NCBI RefSeq assembly: GCF_000478985.1
Contig: NZ_AWXB01000058.1
Span: 62,001 to 126,000 of the forward strand
DNA: 64,000 nt
From: Peptoniphilus sp. BV3C26
GTDB lineage: Bacteria; Bacillota; Clostridia; Tissierellales; Peptoniphilaceae
Direction of reading: 5' to 3'
Positions 1 through 7,787 of this stretch are shown in pieces; the stretch's first letter is position 1; each line of letters starts with the position of its first letter. The translations under genes were made by a program, and so were the position numbers. A model generated the notes under the pieces. That model was not told the origin of the DNA and ran no database searches. It saw nothing but the letters and a program-made list of their open reading frames with translations.

Positions 1-2
1 AT

Positions 3-380
3 ATAGTTCAAGACCAAGATAAACTTATGTGTATTGATGAATTTAAAAGACAAATTGAAAATTCTGAAAATATTAAGGTTCACACTTCATCAAAATTACT
101 TGAAATTAATGTTGTAAATGGAAAGTGTTTAAGTGCAAAATTGACAAATTCTGAAATAAAAGATGATAAGGGCATTGAAATTTATGCTCAAATCGGTCAA
201 AATGGCAACAGTGAAATTCTAAAGGATTTTGCAAATGTTAATAATACTTTCTTAGATGAAGATATAATTTCAAAAACTTCAGGACTTTTCTTTGCAGGAG
301 ATATTCGTGTAAAGCCTGTTAAACAAATTGCAACAGCTGTTTGTGACGGTTGCCTTGCAGGAATTAATGCTTGTAAATAA
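3..380 (+). CDS. trxB: thioredoxin reductase, C-terminal part (cut by window edge)
   Basis: This is the C-terminal part of a flavoprotein that uses NADPH to reduce thioredoxin. The frame is open from base 3, so the start lies outside the window; the internal ATG at 27 is not the true start. The tail shows the FAD-binding end typical of the family: a GLFFAGDIRVKP segment followed by KQIATAVCDG, where Asp of AGD contacts FAD. The end is normal length and stops just before a strong hairpin. Several redox genes lie in the next 9 kb, but they run on the other strand. The family call is secure; which thioredoxin it serves is not visible. Confidence 0.93.
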   Translation: MVQDQDKLMCIDEFKRQIENSENIKVHTSSKLLEINVVNGKCLSAKLTNSEIKDDKGIEIYAQIGQNGNSEILKDFANVNNTFLDEDIISKTSGLFFAGDIRVKPVKQIATAVCDGCLAGINACK

Positions 381-382
381 AA

Positions 383-413
383 AAAGCTATGGGAAATTTC
401 CCATAGCTTTTTT
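383..413. terminator. bidirectional intrinsic terminator
   Basis: A perfect hairpin with arms AAAGCTATGGGAA and TTCCCATAGCTTT is flanked by A and T runs. It can end trxB on the plus strand and the M20 peptidase gene on the minus strand. Confidence 0.92.
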
Positions 414-416
414 CTT

Positions 417-1541
417 TTAAAATTCAGTAAGATATTTTATTATAGCTTTTGCAGCTTTTATAAATTCTTCAATTACCACATATTCTTCTTTTGTGTGGAC
501 TTTTTCCATGCCGGCTCCTATTATTATAGAGTTAAAGCCTTCTTCTGCAAAAAAGTTTGCGTCAGAACCTCCCCCTATTATTTGTAAGTCTGCATCAATT
601 CCCATGTCTGCATATATTTTTTGAAATTCTTTTGCAAATTTTAAATCGTCTTTTGAGGTTAGGGGCGGATATACAAATTCTTTTTCTATTTCAAATTTTC
701 CCCCATATTTTTTAGCACTTTCTTTGCCGATTTTTTCAAACTCAGATAAATATTGTTCCAATTTTTCTTTTTTGTGGGATCTCATTTCTCCATGGCAATA
801 AGCATAATCAGGCACTACATTTGTTGGAAAGTCGCAATGTATCTCTGAAATATTTGCCGTTGTAATTTCGTCAATTCTTCCAAGTTTAATTTTGCTTATA
901 GTTTCAGCTAATATTTTTATTGCATTTATTCCTGCTTCAGGATTTATTCCGGCGTGAGATGTTTTTCCATAGGCTTTTAAGAAGTAGTTTGATGCACAGG
1001 GTGCCTGATAGGCTACATGGCAGGAAGGGCCAGCGTTATCAACTACAATCATATTTTTTGCAGGGTTTATATTTTTATAAACTTCCTTCCAATTTATATT
1101 TTGTGCTCCAAGCATTCCTGCTTCTTCTCCTGGTGTGAAAATACAATAAATATCTCTGTGGGCAATTTTATTTTCTTTTAAATATTTAATTGCATATAAG
1201 ACAGTGGCAAGTCCTGCTTTGTCATCTCCACCTAAGGTGGTACTGCCGTCTGTTCTTATTATTTTTTCTTCTTCTACAATTTTTACATTTTTATTAGGCT
1301 CAACTACATCCATGTGGGCTGAAAAAGTGACTCCTTGTCCCTCACCTTTTATATGGGCGAAAATTGTGGGACAGTTTCCTCCATAGGTATCTTGAGACTC
1401 ATCAAGATAGATTTCTGCGCCTATGTTTTCTAAAAATTTTATTATATGTTTTGCCACTTCTTTTTCCTTTAGAGATGGTGAATGAATTTCTACAAGTTCT
1501 TTGAATATTTTTTTTAATTCTTCTTCATTAAAATTTTTCAT
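417..1541 (-). CDS. M20-family metallopeptidase, peptidase T-like
   Basis: This is a predicted cytoplasmic di-zinc aminopeptidase, probably acting on tripeptides or other short peptides. The metal ligands are visible: SAHMDVV (His76, Asp78), GGDDKAGLA (Asp106/107) and the catalytic/metal pair in GEEAGMLG (Glu139/140), with a late GGGSDANFF segment and VHTKEE near the end. The length of 374 residues suits the PepT-like (PepT2) group, which is shorter than classical PepT. The start follows an AGAGGA site. It overlaps the end of the upstream unknown gene by 14 bases, so the two are co-transcribed. A carboxypeptidase role in the same superfamily cannot be excluded. Confidence 0.9.
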   Translation of the reverse strand: MKNFNEEELKKIFKELVEIHSPSLKEKEVAKHIIKFLENIGAEIYLDESQDTYGGNCPTIFAHIKGEGQGVTFSAHMDVVEPNKNVKIVEEEKIIRTDGSTTLGGDDKAGLATVLYAIKYLKENKIAHRDIYCIFTPGEEAGMLGAQNINWKEVYKNINPAKNMIVVDNAGPSCHVAYQAPCASNYFLKAYGKTSHAGINPEAGINAIKILAETISKIKLGRIDEITTANISEIHCDFPTNVVPDYAYCHGEMRSHKKEKLEQYLSEFEKIGKESAKKYGGKFEIEKEFVYPPLTSKDDLKFAKEFQKIYADMGIDADLQIIGGGSDANFFAEEGFNSIIIGAGMEKVHTKEEYVVIEEFIKAAKAIIKYLTEF

Positions 1542-3060
1542 TTTTTTCCTCTTTTTTAAGTTTTTTAATTATTTTCTTTGTTTTTTCTGGTGGATAGGGA
1601 GCATTTTTTAAATTGTAATAATTTTTATCTATGACCAGGGCCTTTGTAGGAATATTTTCTTTTCCCGTAGGAACAAGTACATAATCATCTTCTAAAATTG
1701 TATCATCTTCTGTAATATAATTATACTTTTTATATGAGTCTTTAAAGACTACGCTTAAATAAATTAAATCTCCTTCATGTCTTGGTGCTTTTTTTGCGAG
1801 TTTTATGTTAAAAATATCAAATTCGTCATAATAGGACAAAATACTTTTTATTAATTTTATAAAAGTAAGCCATGATTTAGGCAGATTTTCTATGTTAAAA
1901 TCTCCCTCTAAACTTTCGCTTTCAAGATTTCTATAATCAATTGTGATTTTACATTTTATATTGTCAATTTCTGATGGAATTACCTTTTTCTTTTTCCCAC
2001 TTTTCTTATCTTTTTTTTGAGTCAGTTTTAAACTTGATACATAATCTAAAAGAATTCCAATCCTATTTTTAATTTTATATTCTTTGTTTATTTCTACATT
2101 ATCTCCTAAAGCTCGTGCAACGTATATGCTTTCATTTTTTCTGTTTATTAGTAGAAATTCTTCATTATCATAGACAGAGGAACAAAATATTTCTCCGTCA
2201 ACTTTTTCAGCTTCCACCGCTTTTATTCTTCTGAAGTTTATTTTTATATTTTCTATAATATGAGAGCTTTCATAATTTCCAAAAGCCCATATTTCTTTAT
2301 TATTAAGAATATTTCTAAAAACTTCTGTAAGGTTTATTTCAGATTTATTATAGGACATATATATGCCTATTAGTGGTCCGTTAAGTTTTATTATTTTATT
2401 ATTTTCGTCTGTCAGCTCCAAATACCAATTGCCTATACCGGGGCTAAATTTATTAAAGTTTTTTCCTTTTAAAAATTCTTTTGTTACATCAAATAAAAGG
2501 TCTTTGTCTTCTTCACTTATTTGAAAATTTGCCTTATAAGTTTCATGGTAAAGTTCTTTTAAGTCCACAAATTTATATCTTATTAATTCCACATTTCCAT
2601 TAAAATCAATAAAAATCCTCTGCTCAATTTCTTGGCCTTTTTTCATGTTTTTATCGGAAAAAAGTTTATTTGAAATTAATTTTATTTTTTTTATTTTTCC
2701 AAATTCTTTTTCTTCTTTTGCATAGGTCAAGTTACAAAGACGAAAACTTGCATTTATCATCCAAATTAAATTTTCTTTATCCTCGCTTATGTTTTGGGAT
2801 ATATTATAAAGTTTTGCGTAAATAGCAGAAATTAAAATAAATATATCTTCAGAACTTAAAAATGAGCTTTCTATTAAGTTTGAATCTTTAAAAACTTGAG
2901 GATTTTTTGCAAAAAATCTATTGCCTAAGTAAATATCTGCTCCTAATTTTTCCAAATTTTCAAAAATTTTTTTATAATTTAAGTCTTGAAAGGCAAATAG
3001 GGGGTCTAAAAATTTATTTAATAAAAAATTCCCATATTCATTAAGATTTGTATAGATCAT
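1528..3060 (-). CDS. conserved-looking hypothetical protein, 510 aa
   Basis: I do not recognise this protein. It has no signal peptide and no membrane segment, so it is probably cytoplasmic. It is rich in Lys, Glu, Ile and Asn, with a short basic stretch (KKDKKSGKKKK) near residue 355 that looks like a linker between a larger N-terminal region and a C-terminal region beginning around residue 370. The start is well supported by GAGGTGG three bases before ATG. Its 3' end overlaps the M20 peptidase start by 14 bases, which suggests translational coupling. No catalytic motif could be picked out by eye. Confidence 0.75.
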   Translation of the reverse strand: MIYTNLNEYGNFLLNKFLDPLFAFQDLNYKKIFENLEKLGADIYLGNRFFAKNPQVFKDSNLIESSFLSSEDIFILISAIYAKLYNISQNISEDKENLIWMINASFRLCNLTYAKEEKEFGKIKKIKLISNKLFSDKNMKKGQEIEQRIFIDFNGNVELIRYKFVDLKELYHETYKANFQISEEDKDLLFDVTKEFLKGKNFNKFSPGIGNWYLELTDENNKIIKLNGPLIGIYMSYNKSEINLTEVFRNILNNKEIWAFGNYESSHIIENIKINFRRIKAVEAEKVDGEIFCSSVYDNEEFLLINRKNESIYVARALGDNVEINKEYKIKNRIGILLDYVSSLKLTQKKDKKSGKKKKVIPSEIDNIKCKITIDYRNLESESLEGDFNIENLPKSWLTFIKLIKSILSYYDEFDIFNIKLAKKAPRHEGDLIYLSVVFKDSYKKYNYITEDDTILEDDYVLVPTGKENIPTKALVIDKNYYNLKNAPYPPEKTKKIIKKLKKEEKNEKF

Positions 3061-3096
3061 TTTCCACCTCAGTTTTCAGTCTATATTAAAACCTAT

Positions 3097-3133
3097 AAAA
3101 AAGACAGCCTTAAATCTTATAAGGCTGCCTTAA
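3097..3133 (-). terminator. intrinsic terminator after the CoA-disulfide reductase gene
   Basis: On the minus strand CAGCCTTA and TAAGGCTG form a stem followed by six T residues, directly after the stop of the gene at 3136. Confidence 0.88.
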
Positions 3134-3135
3134 AT

Positions 3136-4833
3136 TTAGTTAAAATTATAATCTGTTAAAATTTTTTCTCTTCCTAAAACTTTATCTTGATAGTATTCGT
3201 AAAGAGATATGCCTAAGAAGGATCCTGCTATATTATAAACTTCTTTATAGCCATGTCCCTGAAGACATTTAAGGGCATTGTAAGACCTTTGAGATGATCT
3301 GCAGTGTAAATATACCTTTTTGTCTTTTGGAATCTCCTCAAGCCTTTCTCTGAGCTCAGAGAGGGGTATATTTTTTGCACCTATAAGGTGAGATGCTTCA
3401 AACTCAACTTTTTCTCTTACATCAATTATGCACTCATGGTTTTCTACAAGTTCTCTTACTTTTGTAAGGGGAACTTGCTTAAATTCTTCATATAGAAGAT
3501 TAAGTCCTACAAGGGCAGCTTGGTTTACTACATCTTTTGCACTTCCATAGGGTGGTGCATAACATAACTCAAGTTCTTTTAAATCTTCAAGGCTTCCGTT
3601 TTTTTGTATTAAGGTTGAAATTACATCTATCCTCTTTACTGCCATGCCCTTTGATATTGCTTGAGCTCCTAAAATTTTTCCTGACGGATATTCAAATATA
3701 AGTTTAAAAAATATTGGGCTTGCCTTTTTCATTAAACCTACCCTGTCTGAAGGAATCACAAAAGAATATTTATAATTAATTTTATTTTCCAAGCACTCTC
3801 TTTCATTTAAGCCGACACTTGCAACATTTAAATCAAAAATTTTTACAGCTGATGCTCTTACAACCCCTTTGTTGTTATGGTTTCTGTTATATATGTGATC
3901 TGCCACTGCTCTTGCTTGTCTTTGTGCCGGTCCTGCCAAGGCAAGTCTTTCATTTTTTCCTGTTATAAAATTATGACTTTCTATTACATCTCCAAGGGCA
4001 TAAATATCTTCTTTTGAGGTTTGGTAATTATGATTTACTTTTATTGATCCTCTTTCAGTAAGTTCAATCCCACAGCCTTCTGCAAGTTTTGTGTTAGGTT
4101 TAACTCCTAAAGCTGCAATTACTAGTTGAGCCTTTACTTGTCTACCGGACTGTAAAATAACCTTATCTTCTTCAATTTCTTTTACCTGATCATTTACAAT
4201 TAAATTTATATTTTCATCTAAGATATATTTTTGTAAAATTTGTGCCATTTCATAATCAAGGGGCATCATAACTTGCTTTTGTCCTTCAACAAGACTTACA
4301 TTAAGACCTCTATTTTTTAAGTTTTCCATAACTTCAAGGCCTATAAAGCCTCCCCCTATTACCAGGGCATCTTTTACATTTTTTTCTCTTATAAATTGAT
4401 CGATTTTTTCCACATGGGGAACAGTTTTTACAGGAAATACATTTTCTCCTTCTATCCCCTTAATTGATCTTGGAAGAACTGCATCTGCTCCTGTTGCAAG
4501 GACAAGTTTATCATAGGATTCAAAATATTCTTTATTATTCTTTAAATCTTTTATTTTTACCTTCTTTTCTTCTGCGTTTATTTCAAGAGCCTCATTTTCT
4601 ACTCTAACTTCAATATTATATTGTTTTTTAAATTTTTCAGGACTCATTAAAAGCAAAGCTTTGCTATCTTCAATTTCGCCACCTAAAAAATATGGCAAAC
4701 AACAATTGGAAAAAGATGGATAGGGTCCTCTTTCTATTAAAATTATTTCTGCCGACTCATCAAGTCTTCTAAGTCTTGCAGCCGTTGATGCACCTCCAGC
4801 AACAGCTCCTATAATTAAAATCTTTTTGCTCAT
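3136..4833 (-). CDS. cdr: CoA-disulfide reductase with C-terminal rhodanese domain
   Basis: The protein is an FAD/NAD(P)H disulfide reductase of the CoADR/NADH oxidase class fused to a rhodanese domain, expected to reduce CoA-disulfide, CoA-persulfide or related sulfane sulfur. Residues 1-35 form the first dinucleotide fold (IIGAVAGGASTAARLRRL). The redox-active cysteine lies in SNCCLPYFLGG (Cys44), with a second Cys beside it that is unusual, since most relatives have NCGLPY. A second nucleotide fold is at ALVIGGGFIGLE. The rhodanese loop HCRSSQRS carries the sulfur-accepting Cys. The 565-residue length matches CoADR-rhodanese fusions. The start has AGAGGTG upstream. A palindrome 66 bases upstream of the start codon suggests dedicated regulation. 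Confidence 0.93.
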   Translation of the reverse strand: MSKKILIIGAVAGGASTAARLRRLDESAEIILIERGPYPSFSNCCLPYFLGGEIEDSKALLLMSPEKFKKQYNIEVRVENEALEINAEEKKVKIKDLKNNKEYFESYDKLVLATGADAVLPRSIKGIEGENVFPVKTVPHVEKIDQFIREKNVKDALVIGGGFIGLEVMENLKNRGLNVSLVEGQKQVMMPLDYEMAQILQKYILDENINLIVNDQVKEIEEDKVILQSGRQVKAQLVIAALGVKPNTKLAEGCGIELTERGSIKVNHNYQTSKEDIYALGDVIESHNFITGKNERLALAGPAQRQARAVADHIYNRNHNNKGVVRASAVKIFDLNVASVGLNERECLENKINYKYSFVIPSDRVGLMKKASPIFFKLIFEYPSGKILGAQAISKGMAVKRIDVISTLIQKNGSLEDLKELELCYAPPYGSAKDVVNQAALVGLNLLYEEFKQVPLTKVRELVENHECIIDVREKVEFEASHLIGAKNIPLSELRERLEEIPKDKKVYLHCRSSQRSYNALKCLQGHGYKEVYNIAGSFLGISLYEYYQDKVLGREKILTDYNFN

Positions 4834-4898
4834 TTTTTCACCTCTTTTATTTAACTAACCTAACTTTCTTAAAATTTTTATTCTCTTAAATATAAAAT

Positions 4899-4923
4899 AT
4901 ATAGTTAAGCTACTTAACTATAT
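4899..4923 (-). promoter_or_regulatory. perfect palindrome, probable operator of cdr
   Basis: Arms ATATAGTTAAG and CTTAACTATAT are separated by three bases, giving an 11-bp perfect inverted repeat 66 bases upstream of the cdr start. A half-site TTAACTATA recurs at 4942-4950. No regulator gene is adjacent, so the binding protein is unknown; an ArsR-type or other sulfur/redox regulator is an inference from the target gene only. Confidence 0.55.
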
Positions 4924-4985
4924 CATAAAAATAAATGAACTTTAACTATAATTAATTAAAATTCATTATTTTTTATATTTTTTCT

Positions 4986-5341
4986 TTATTTTACCAGGCC
5001 ATAGGTTTGAATAACATTATCTGCAAGCCCTCTATCTACAATTGTATAAATTGCATTAAACATAAAATCTCCCTCCTTTGAAATTTCTCCTTGGTTTTCA
5101 CAGGTTTCCGATCCCCATACTCCCAAAACATTTTCCACATAGGCTATCCCCCTATGGGCTTTTCAAACTCAAGTTTTTGGCAAATATATTGACCAGCTTT
5201 TTTTATTGTTGAAGAATAGCCTATAATTAAAACTATTTCTTTCTTTTTATCATTTAAACCCAAATAGTCGAAAATATTTTTATTTGCAGTTCCTCTTCCA
5301 AGAAAAATTGTTCCTCCTTCAAAGCCCATTTCTCTTAACAA
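4986..5341 (-). pseudogene. decayed PII-like regulatory protein (two partial PII modules)
   Basis: Two fragments in different frames look like one ancestral tandem PII-like protein of the kind found beside DUF1538 membrane proteins. The first piece (5144-5341) carries GGTIFLGRGTANKN and KKEIVLIIG, which match the T-loop side and late strand of PII proteins, but its N-terminus is missing. After EKPIGG a stop is met; adding one G to the G5 run at about 5147-5151 would restore GIAYVENVLG. That frame then reads into a second module start (MFNAIYTIVDRGLADNVI), with its own AAAGGAGGGAG site and ATG at 5061-5063, and stops after 25 codons. The second module is therefore truncated too. I infer that nothing here makes a working PII. 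Confidence 0.72.
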
Positions 5342-5552
5342 TATTTGTGCCGAAAGAATCTCCTCTGGGAGTAATTCCTATATCAACTCCCAGTAAAAAA
5401 ACCGTAAGACCTATAATTATAAAAAAAGCTCCTAAGTAAAAGCGAATAAACATATTCCCTTCCAAAGGAGTTATAGTTAAATGTAAAAATAAAACTAAAA
5501 TGGAAATAGGAAGAACTGTTGCAAAAACTTCTTTAAATTTTTCAAATATCAA
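5319..5552 (-). pseudogene. truncated DUF1538 membrane protein
   Basis: A TTG start with AGGAGG seven bases upstream leads into a membrane segment pair (VLPISILVLFLHLTITPL; IRFYLGAFFIIIGLTVFLLG) and the DUF1538 hallmark LGVDIGITPRGD. Full DUF1538 proteins are several hundred residues with two repeats of the domain; here only about 78 residues remain before a stop. The reading frame ends inside the PII-like remnant, so a deletion appears to have joined the front of the DUF1538 gene to the middle of the PII gene out of frame. Confidence 0.72.
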
Positions 5553-5626
5553 AGAATCGCCTCCTAAAAACATAAAACCTAGATCTATCCTATTGTAAAA
5601 ACATGACCTTTTGCAAGTCTAAAGCT

Positions 5627-6367
5627 TTAAAACTTTTTAATTTCCTCTTCTATGACATTAATTTCTTCTTTAATATCAGGATGTTCTTCAATTTCACTTT
5701 TAATAAACATAAGCATAAAACTTAAAAATAAGAGAAAACAAGAAATCCAAATTGTTTTTAAGCCCAAAAAACCAATAAGTCTTCCACCTATGACAGCTCC
5801 GCCGGCAAATAAAAAAATTATGCCGAAATATTGGATAGATTTTTCCAAAATACTTTTATTTTTTGTTTTAAAATATGCAAAAAGTGCTTCCGTTCCGCTT
5901 CTAATATTACCTATACACATAGTGCTTGCAAATAAATGGCCATTAACTTTTCTAAAAGTCTGAACTTGCATGGCACAGGAAAAAGATACAAGAGAATTTG
6001 CAATTAAATTTAATTTTTCAGGTAAAAAGCCCACTATAAACAAAAGAAAAATTTCAATAATTAAAACCCTTTGTCTCCAATGAACTTTTCTTGAACTTTT
6101 AAATTTATTCCTGATAAATTCAGCAACAATAACTCCAAAAGAAAAAAATAAGATTGGAATAAAATAGGCAAAAACTTTAGAAAAATTTCCCTCATATAAA
6201 CTGCCACTCATAAGGACAATATTACCCGTTTGAGCATTGGCAAAAACATGTCCCCTTGCAATATAGGTATACATATCCTGTAAACCACCTGAAATTGATA
6301 AGAAAGCGGCAGTTAAAAAAGATTCAGACATTTCATTTTTACTTTTGTAATTTATTTTTAAATCCAT
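5627..6367 (-). CDS. YoaK family (DUF1275) membrane protein
   Basis: This is a six-or-so-helix inner-membrane protein of the YoaK/DUF1275 family, whose function is not established. The family signature is clear at the N-terminus: ISGGLQDMYTYIARGHVFANAQTGNIVL. Further hydrophobic segments follow at roughly residues 60-80, 98-115, 120-135, 175-195 and 200-220, and the tail is acidic and soluble. The 246-residue length is typical. The ribosome site GAGGT is rather far (11 bases) from the ATG chosen. It follows the decayed PII locus on the same strand and precedes it in transcription. Confidence 0.85.
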   Translation of the reverse strand: MDLKINYKSKNEMSESFLTAAFLSISGGLQDMYTYIARGHVFANAQTGNIVLMSGSLYEGNFSKVFAYFIPILFFSFGVIVAEFIRNKFKSSRKVHWRQRVLIIEIFLLFIVGFLPEKLNLIANSLVSFSCAMQVQTFRKVNGHLFASTMCIGNIRSGTEALFAYFKTKNKSILEKSIQYFGIIFLFAGGAVIGGRLIGFLGLKTIWISCFLLFLSFMLMFIKSEIEEHPDIKEEINVIEEEIKKF

Positions 6368-6394
6368 TTAAAAAATAAACCTCAAAATAAAATT

Positions 6395-6742
6395 TTATAA
6401 ACTCTCAATATATTTTTTTACATCCGGGCCAACAAAAACCTTATCTTTCACAAGAAGAATAGGTCTTTTAACCAGCATACCGTCTGTGGACAAAAGTTTA
6501 TATTTTTCTTCAAGAGTCATCTTTTCAAGTTTTTCCTTTAAATTATTTTCACGATAAATTTTTCCACTTGTATTAAAAAATCTTTTAATATCAAGGCCGG
6601 ATTTTTCATGCCACTTTTTAATTTCTTCTTGATTCGGATTTTCTTTATCAATTTCTCTTAAATCATACTTTAAATTTTTTTCTTGCATTAATTTTTCAAC
6701 ACCCTTACAGGTTGTACATTTTTTATAACAAATAAAAATCAT
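6395..6742 (-). CDS. ArsC/Spx family protein
   Basis: This small cytoplasmic thioredoxin-fold protein belongs to the ArsC/Spx/YffB superfamily. The N-terminal CTTC pair at residues 9-12 (KKCTTCKGVEKLM) corresponds to the Spx/ArsC active-site loop, and the conserved ending LLVKRPILLVKDKVFVG is present. The length of 115 residues fits. With both Cys in a CxxC it could act as a redox switch like Spx or as a reductase; the sequence alone does not decide. Its AAAGGAATT ribosome site lies at the end of the preceding flavin reductase gene, one base away, so the two are co-transcribed and probably linked in redox physiology. Confidence 0.86.
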   Translation of the reverse strand: MIFICYKKCTTCKGVEKLMQEKNLKYDLREIDKENPNQEEIKKWHEKSGLDIKRFFNTSGKIYRENNLKEKLEKMTLEEKYKLLSTDGMLVKRPILLVKDKVFVGPDVKKYIESL

Positions 6743-6743
6743 T

Positions 6744-7670
6744 TTAATTCCTTTCGTTAAAAATATTTCTTGATAAATCTTTCATTCTCATGGCAAGATT
6801 ATAATTTTCTCCAAGAACGTCATAGGGAATATCTTCATTTAAAACTCCCCTTTCCATATCTTCTGGTAAAAGTCCCATATCATCTGCACTATAATCTTCC
6901 ATCCACTTTTCAGATGAATAATAGTCGTCAAAGGCCTTGGCTTTTTCTTTAAAATTTTCAAATTCATCTAAGGCTTCGTTTAACTTTTCTTGAACTTTAG
7001 AAAGCTCTTCCATAATCTTTTCCATCTTTGTTATTCTTTTAATTCTCTTATCAAGATCTTTTTTCAAATATTCTTCGCTGTATTCTTCAGCTTCCATATC
7101 CAAGTTTTCATCTTCCATAATCTCTTTGCTTGCAAAAGCATTTCCAACAAAACCCCCAAGAAGATTATAAGTGTTTTCTACTGGATTATAGGTTATAAGA
7201 TCCATAGACTCAGTTTTAATTTTTCCCTCTTGATCAATAAATTCTTCTTCTACACAGACATTTACAATTTCGCCCACAAGTCTGTGGTCTTTTTCATCAT
7301 AACTTACAAATTTACATTCTATGGAAAGAGGACTGAAAGAAATTATAGGAGCATCTACAAATTCACTTTTTATAGCTTCAAAGCTGGTTCTTTTAAGTTT
7401 ATCTTTATTTTCATTTCCAGAAACAATTCCAATGTAATCTGCATCAAGTAAATGTTCCATATCTGCAAGATTTACCGTAAAAGCTTTTGTTCTTAAAACA
7501 TTTTTTATAGTCTTTCTAACAGGGTTTATATAGAGGGAAATGCTTTTGTCATCTCTCATAGAACCATAGGCAACGTTCATGGCATTTGGACTTTTATCTT
7601 CGTTGTAGGTGCCTATAACAAGTACCGGCATTGGCAAAAGATAAGGTTTAATTCCTATGTTTTTTCTCAT
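6744..7670 (-). CDS. flavin reductase-like FMN-binding protein fused to DUF4298
   Basis: Residues 1 to about 190 form a flavin reductase-like (split-barrel FMN-binding) domain, seen in the start LLPMPVLVIGTYNEDKSPN and in the middle KAFTVNLADMEHL. From about residue 200 to the end the protein carries a helical DUF4298 domain: RIKRITKMEKIMEEL, then FDDYYSSEKWMEDYSADD, then GLLPEDMERGVLNEDIPYD. DUF4298 is usually a stand-alone small protein, so the fusion is unusual. The start has GGAGATAATT before ATG. The gene lies upstream of and next to the ArsC/Spx-like gene, supporting a redox role. Substrate is unknown. Confidence 0.85.
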   Translation of the reverse strand: MRKNIGIKPYLLPMPVLVIGTYNEDKSPNAMNVAYGSMRDDKSISLYINPVRKTIKNVLRTKAFTVNLADMEHLLDADYIGIVSGNENKDKLKRTSFEAIKSEFVDAPIISFSPLSIECKFVSYDEKDHRLVGEIVNVCVEEEFIDQEGKIKTESMDLITYNPVENTYNLLGGFVGNAFASKEIMEDENLDMEAEEYSEEYLKKDLDKRIKRITKMEKIMEELSKVQEKLNEALDEFENFKEKAKAFDDYYSSEKWMEDYSADDMGLLPEDMERGVLNEDIPYDVLGENYNLAMRMKDLSRNIFNERN

Positions 7671-7787
7671 AATTATCTCCTCCTACTTTTTATTCTTTAT
7701 AAATTATATCATTTATTGTTAAAATCTAATCCATAAAACTTTAATAAAGTTTTTTTTCTGATAAAATTATTTTAAGGGAGGTTTTAT

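Noticed and set aside
5144-5341. Stand-alone 65-residue PII-like gene
   Set aside because: It lacks the PII N-terminus and continues in another frame, so it is a remnant.
6990-7451. 153-codon open frame on the plus strand
   Set aside because: It is antisense to the flavin reductase/DUF4298 gene, has no ribosome site and encodes a Phe/Lys-rich sequence without motifs.
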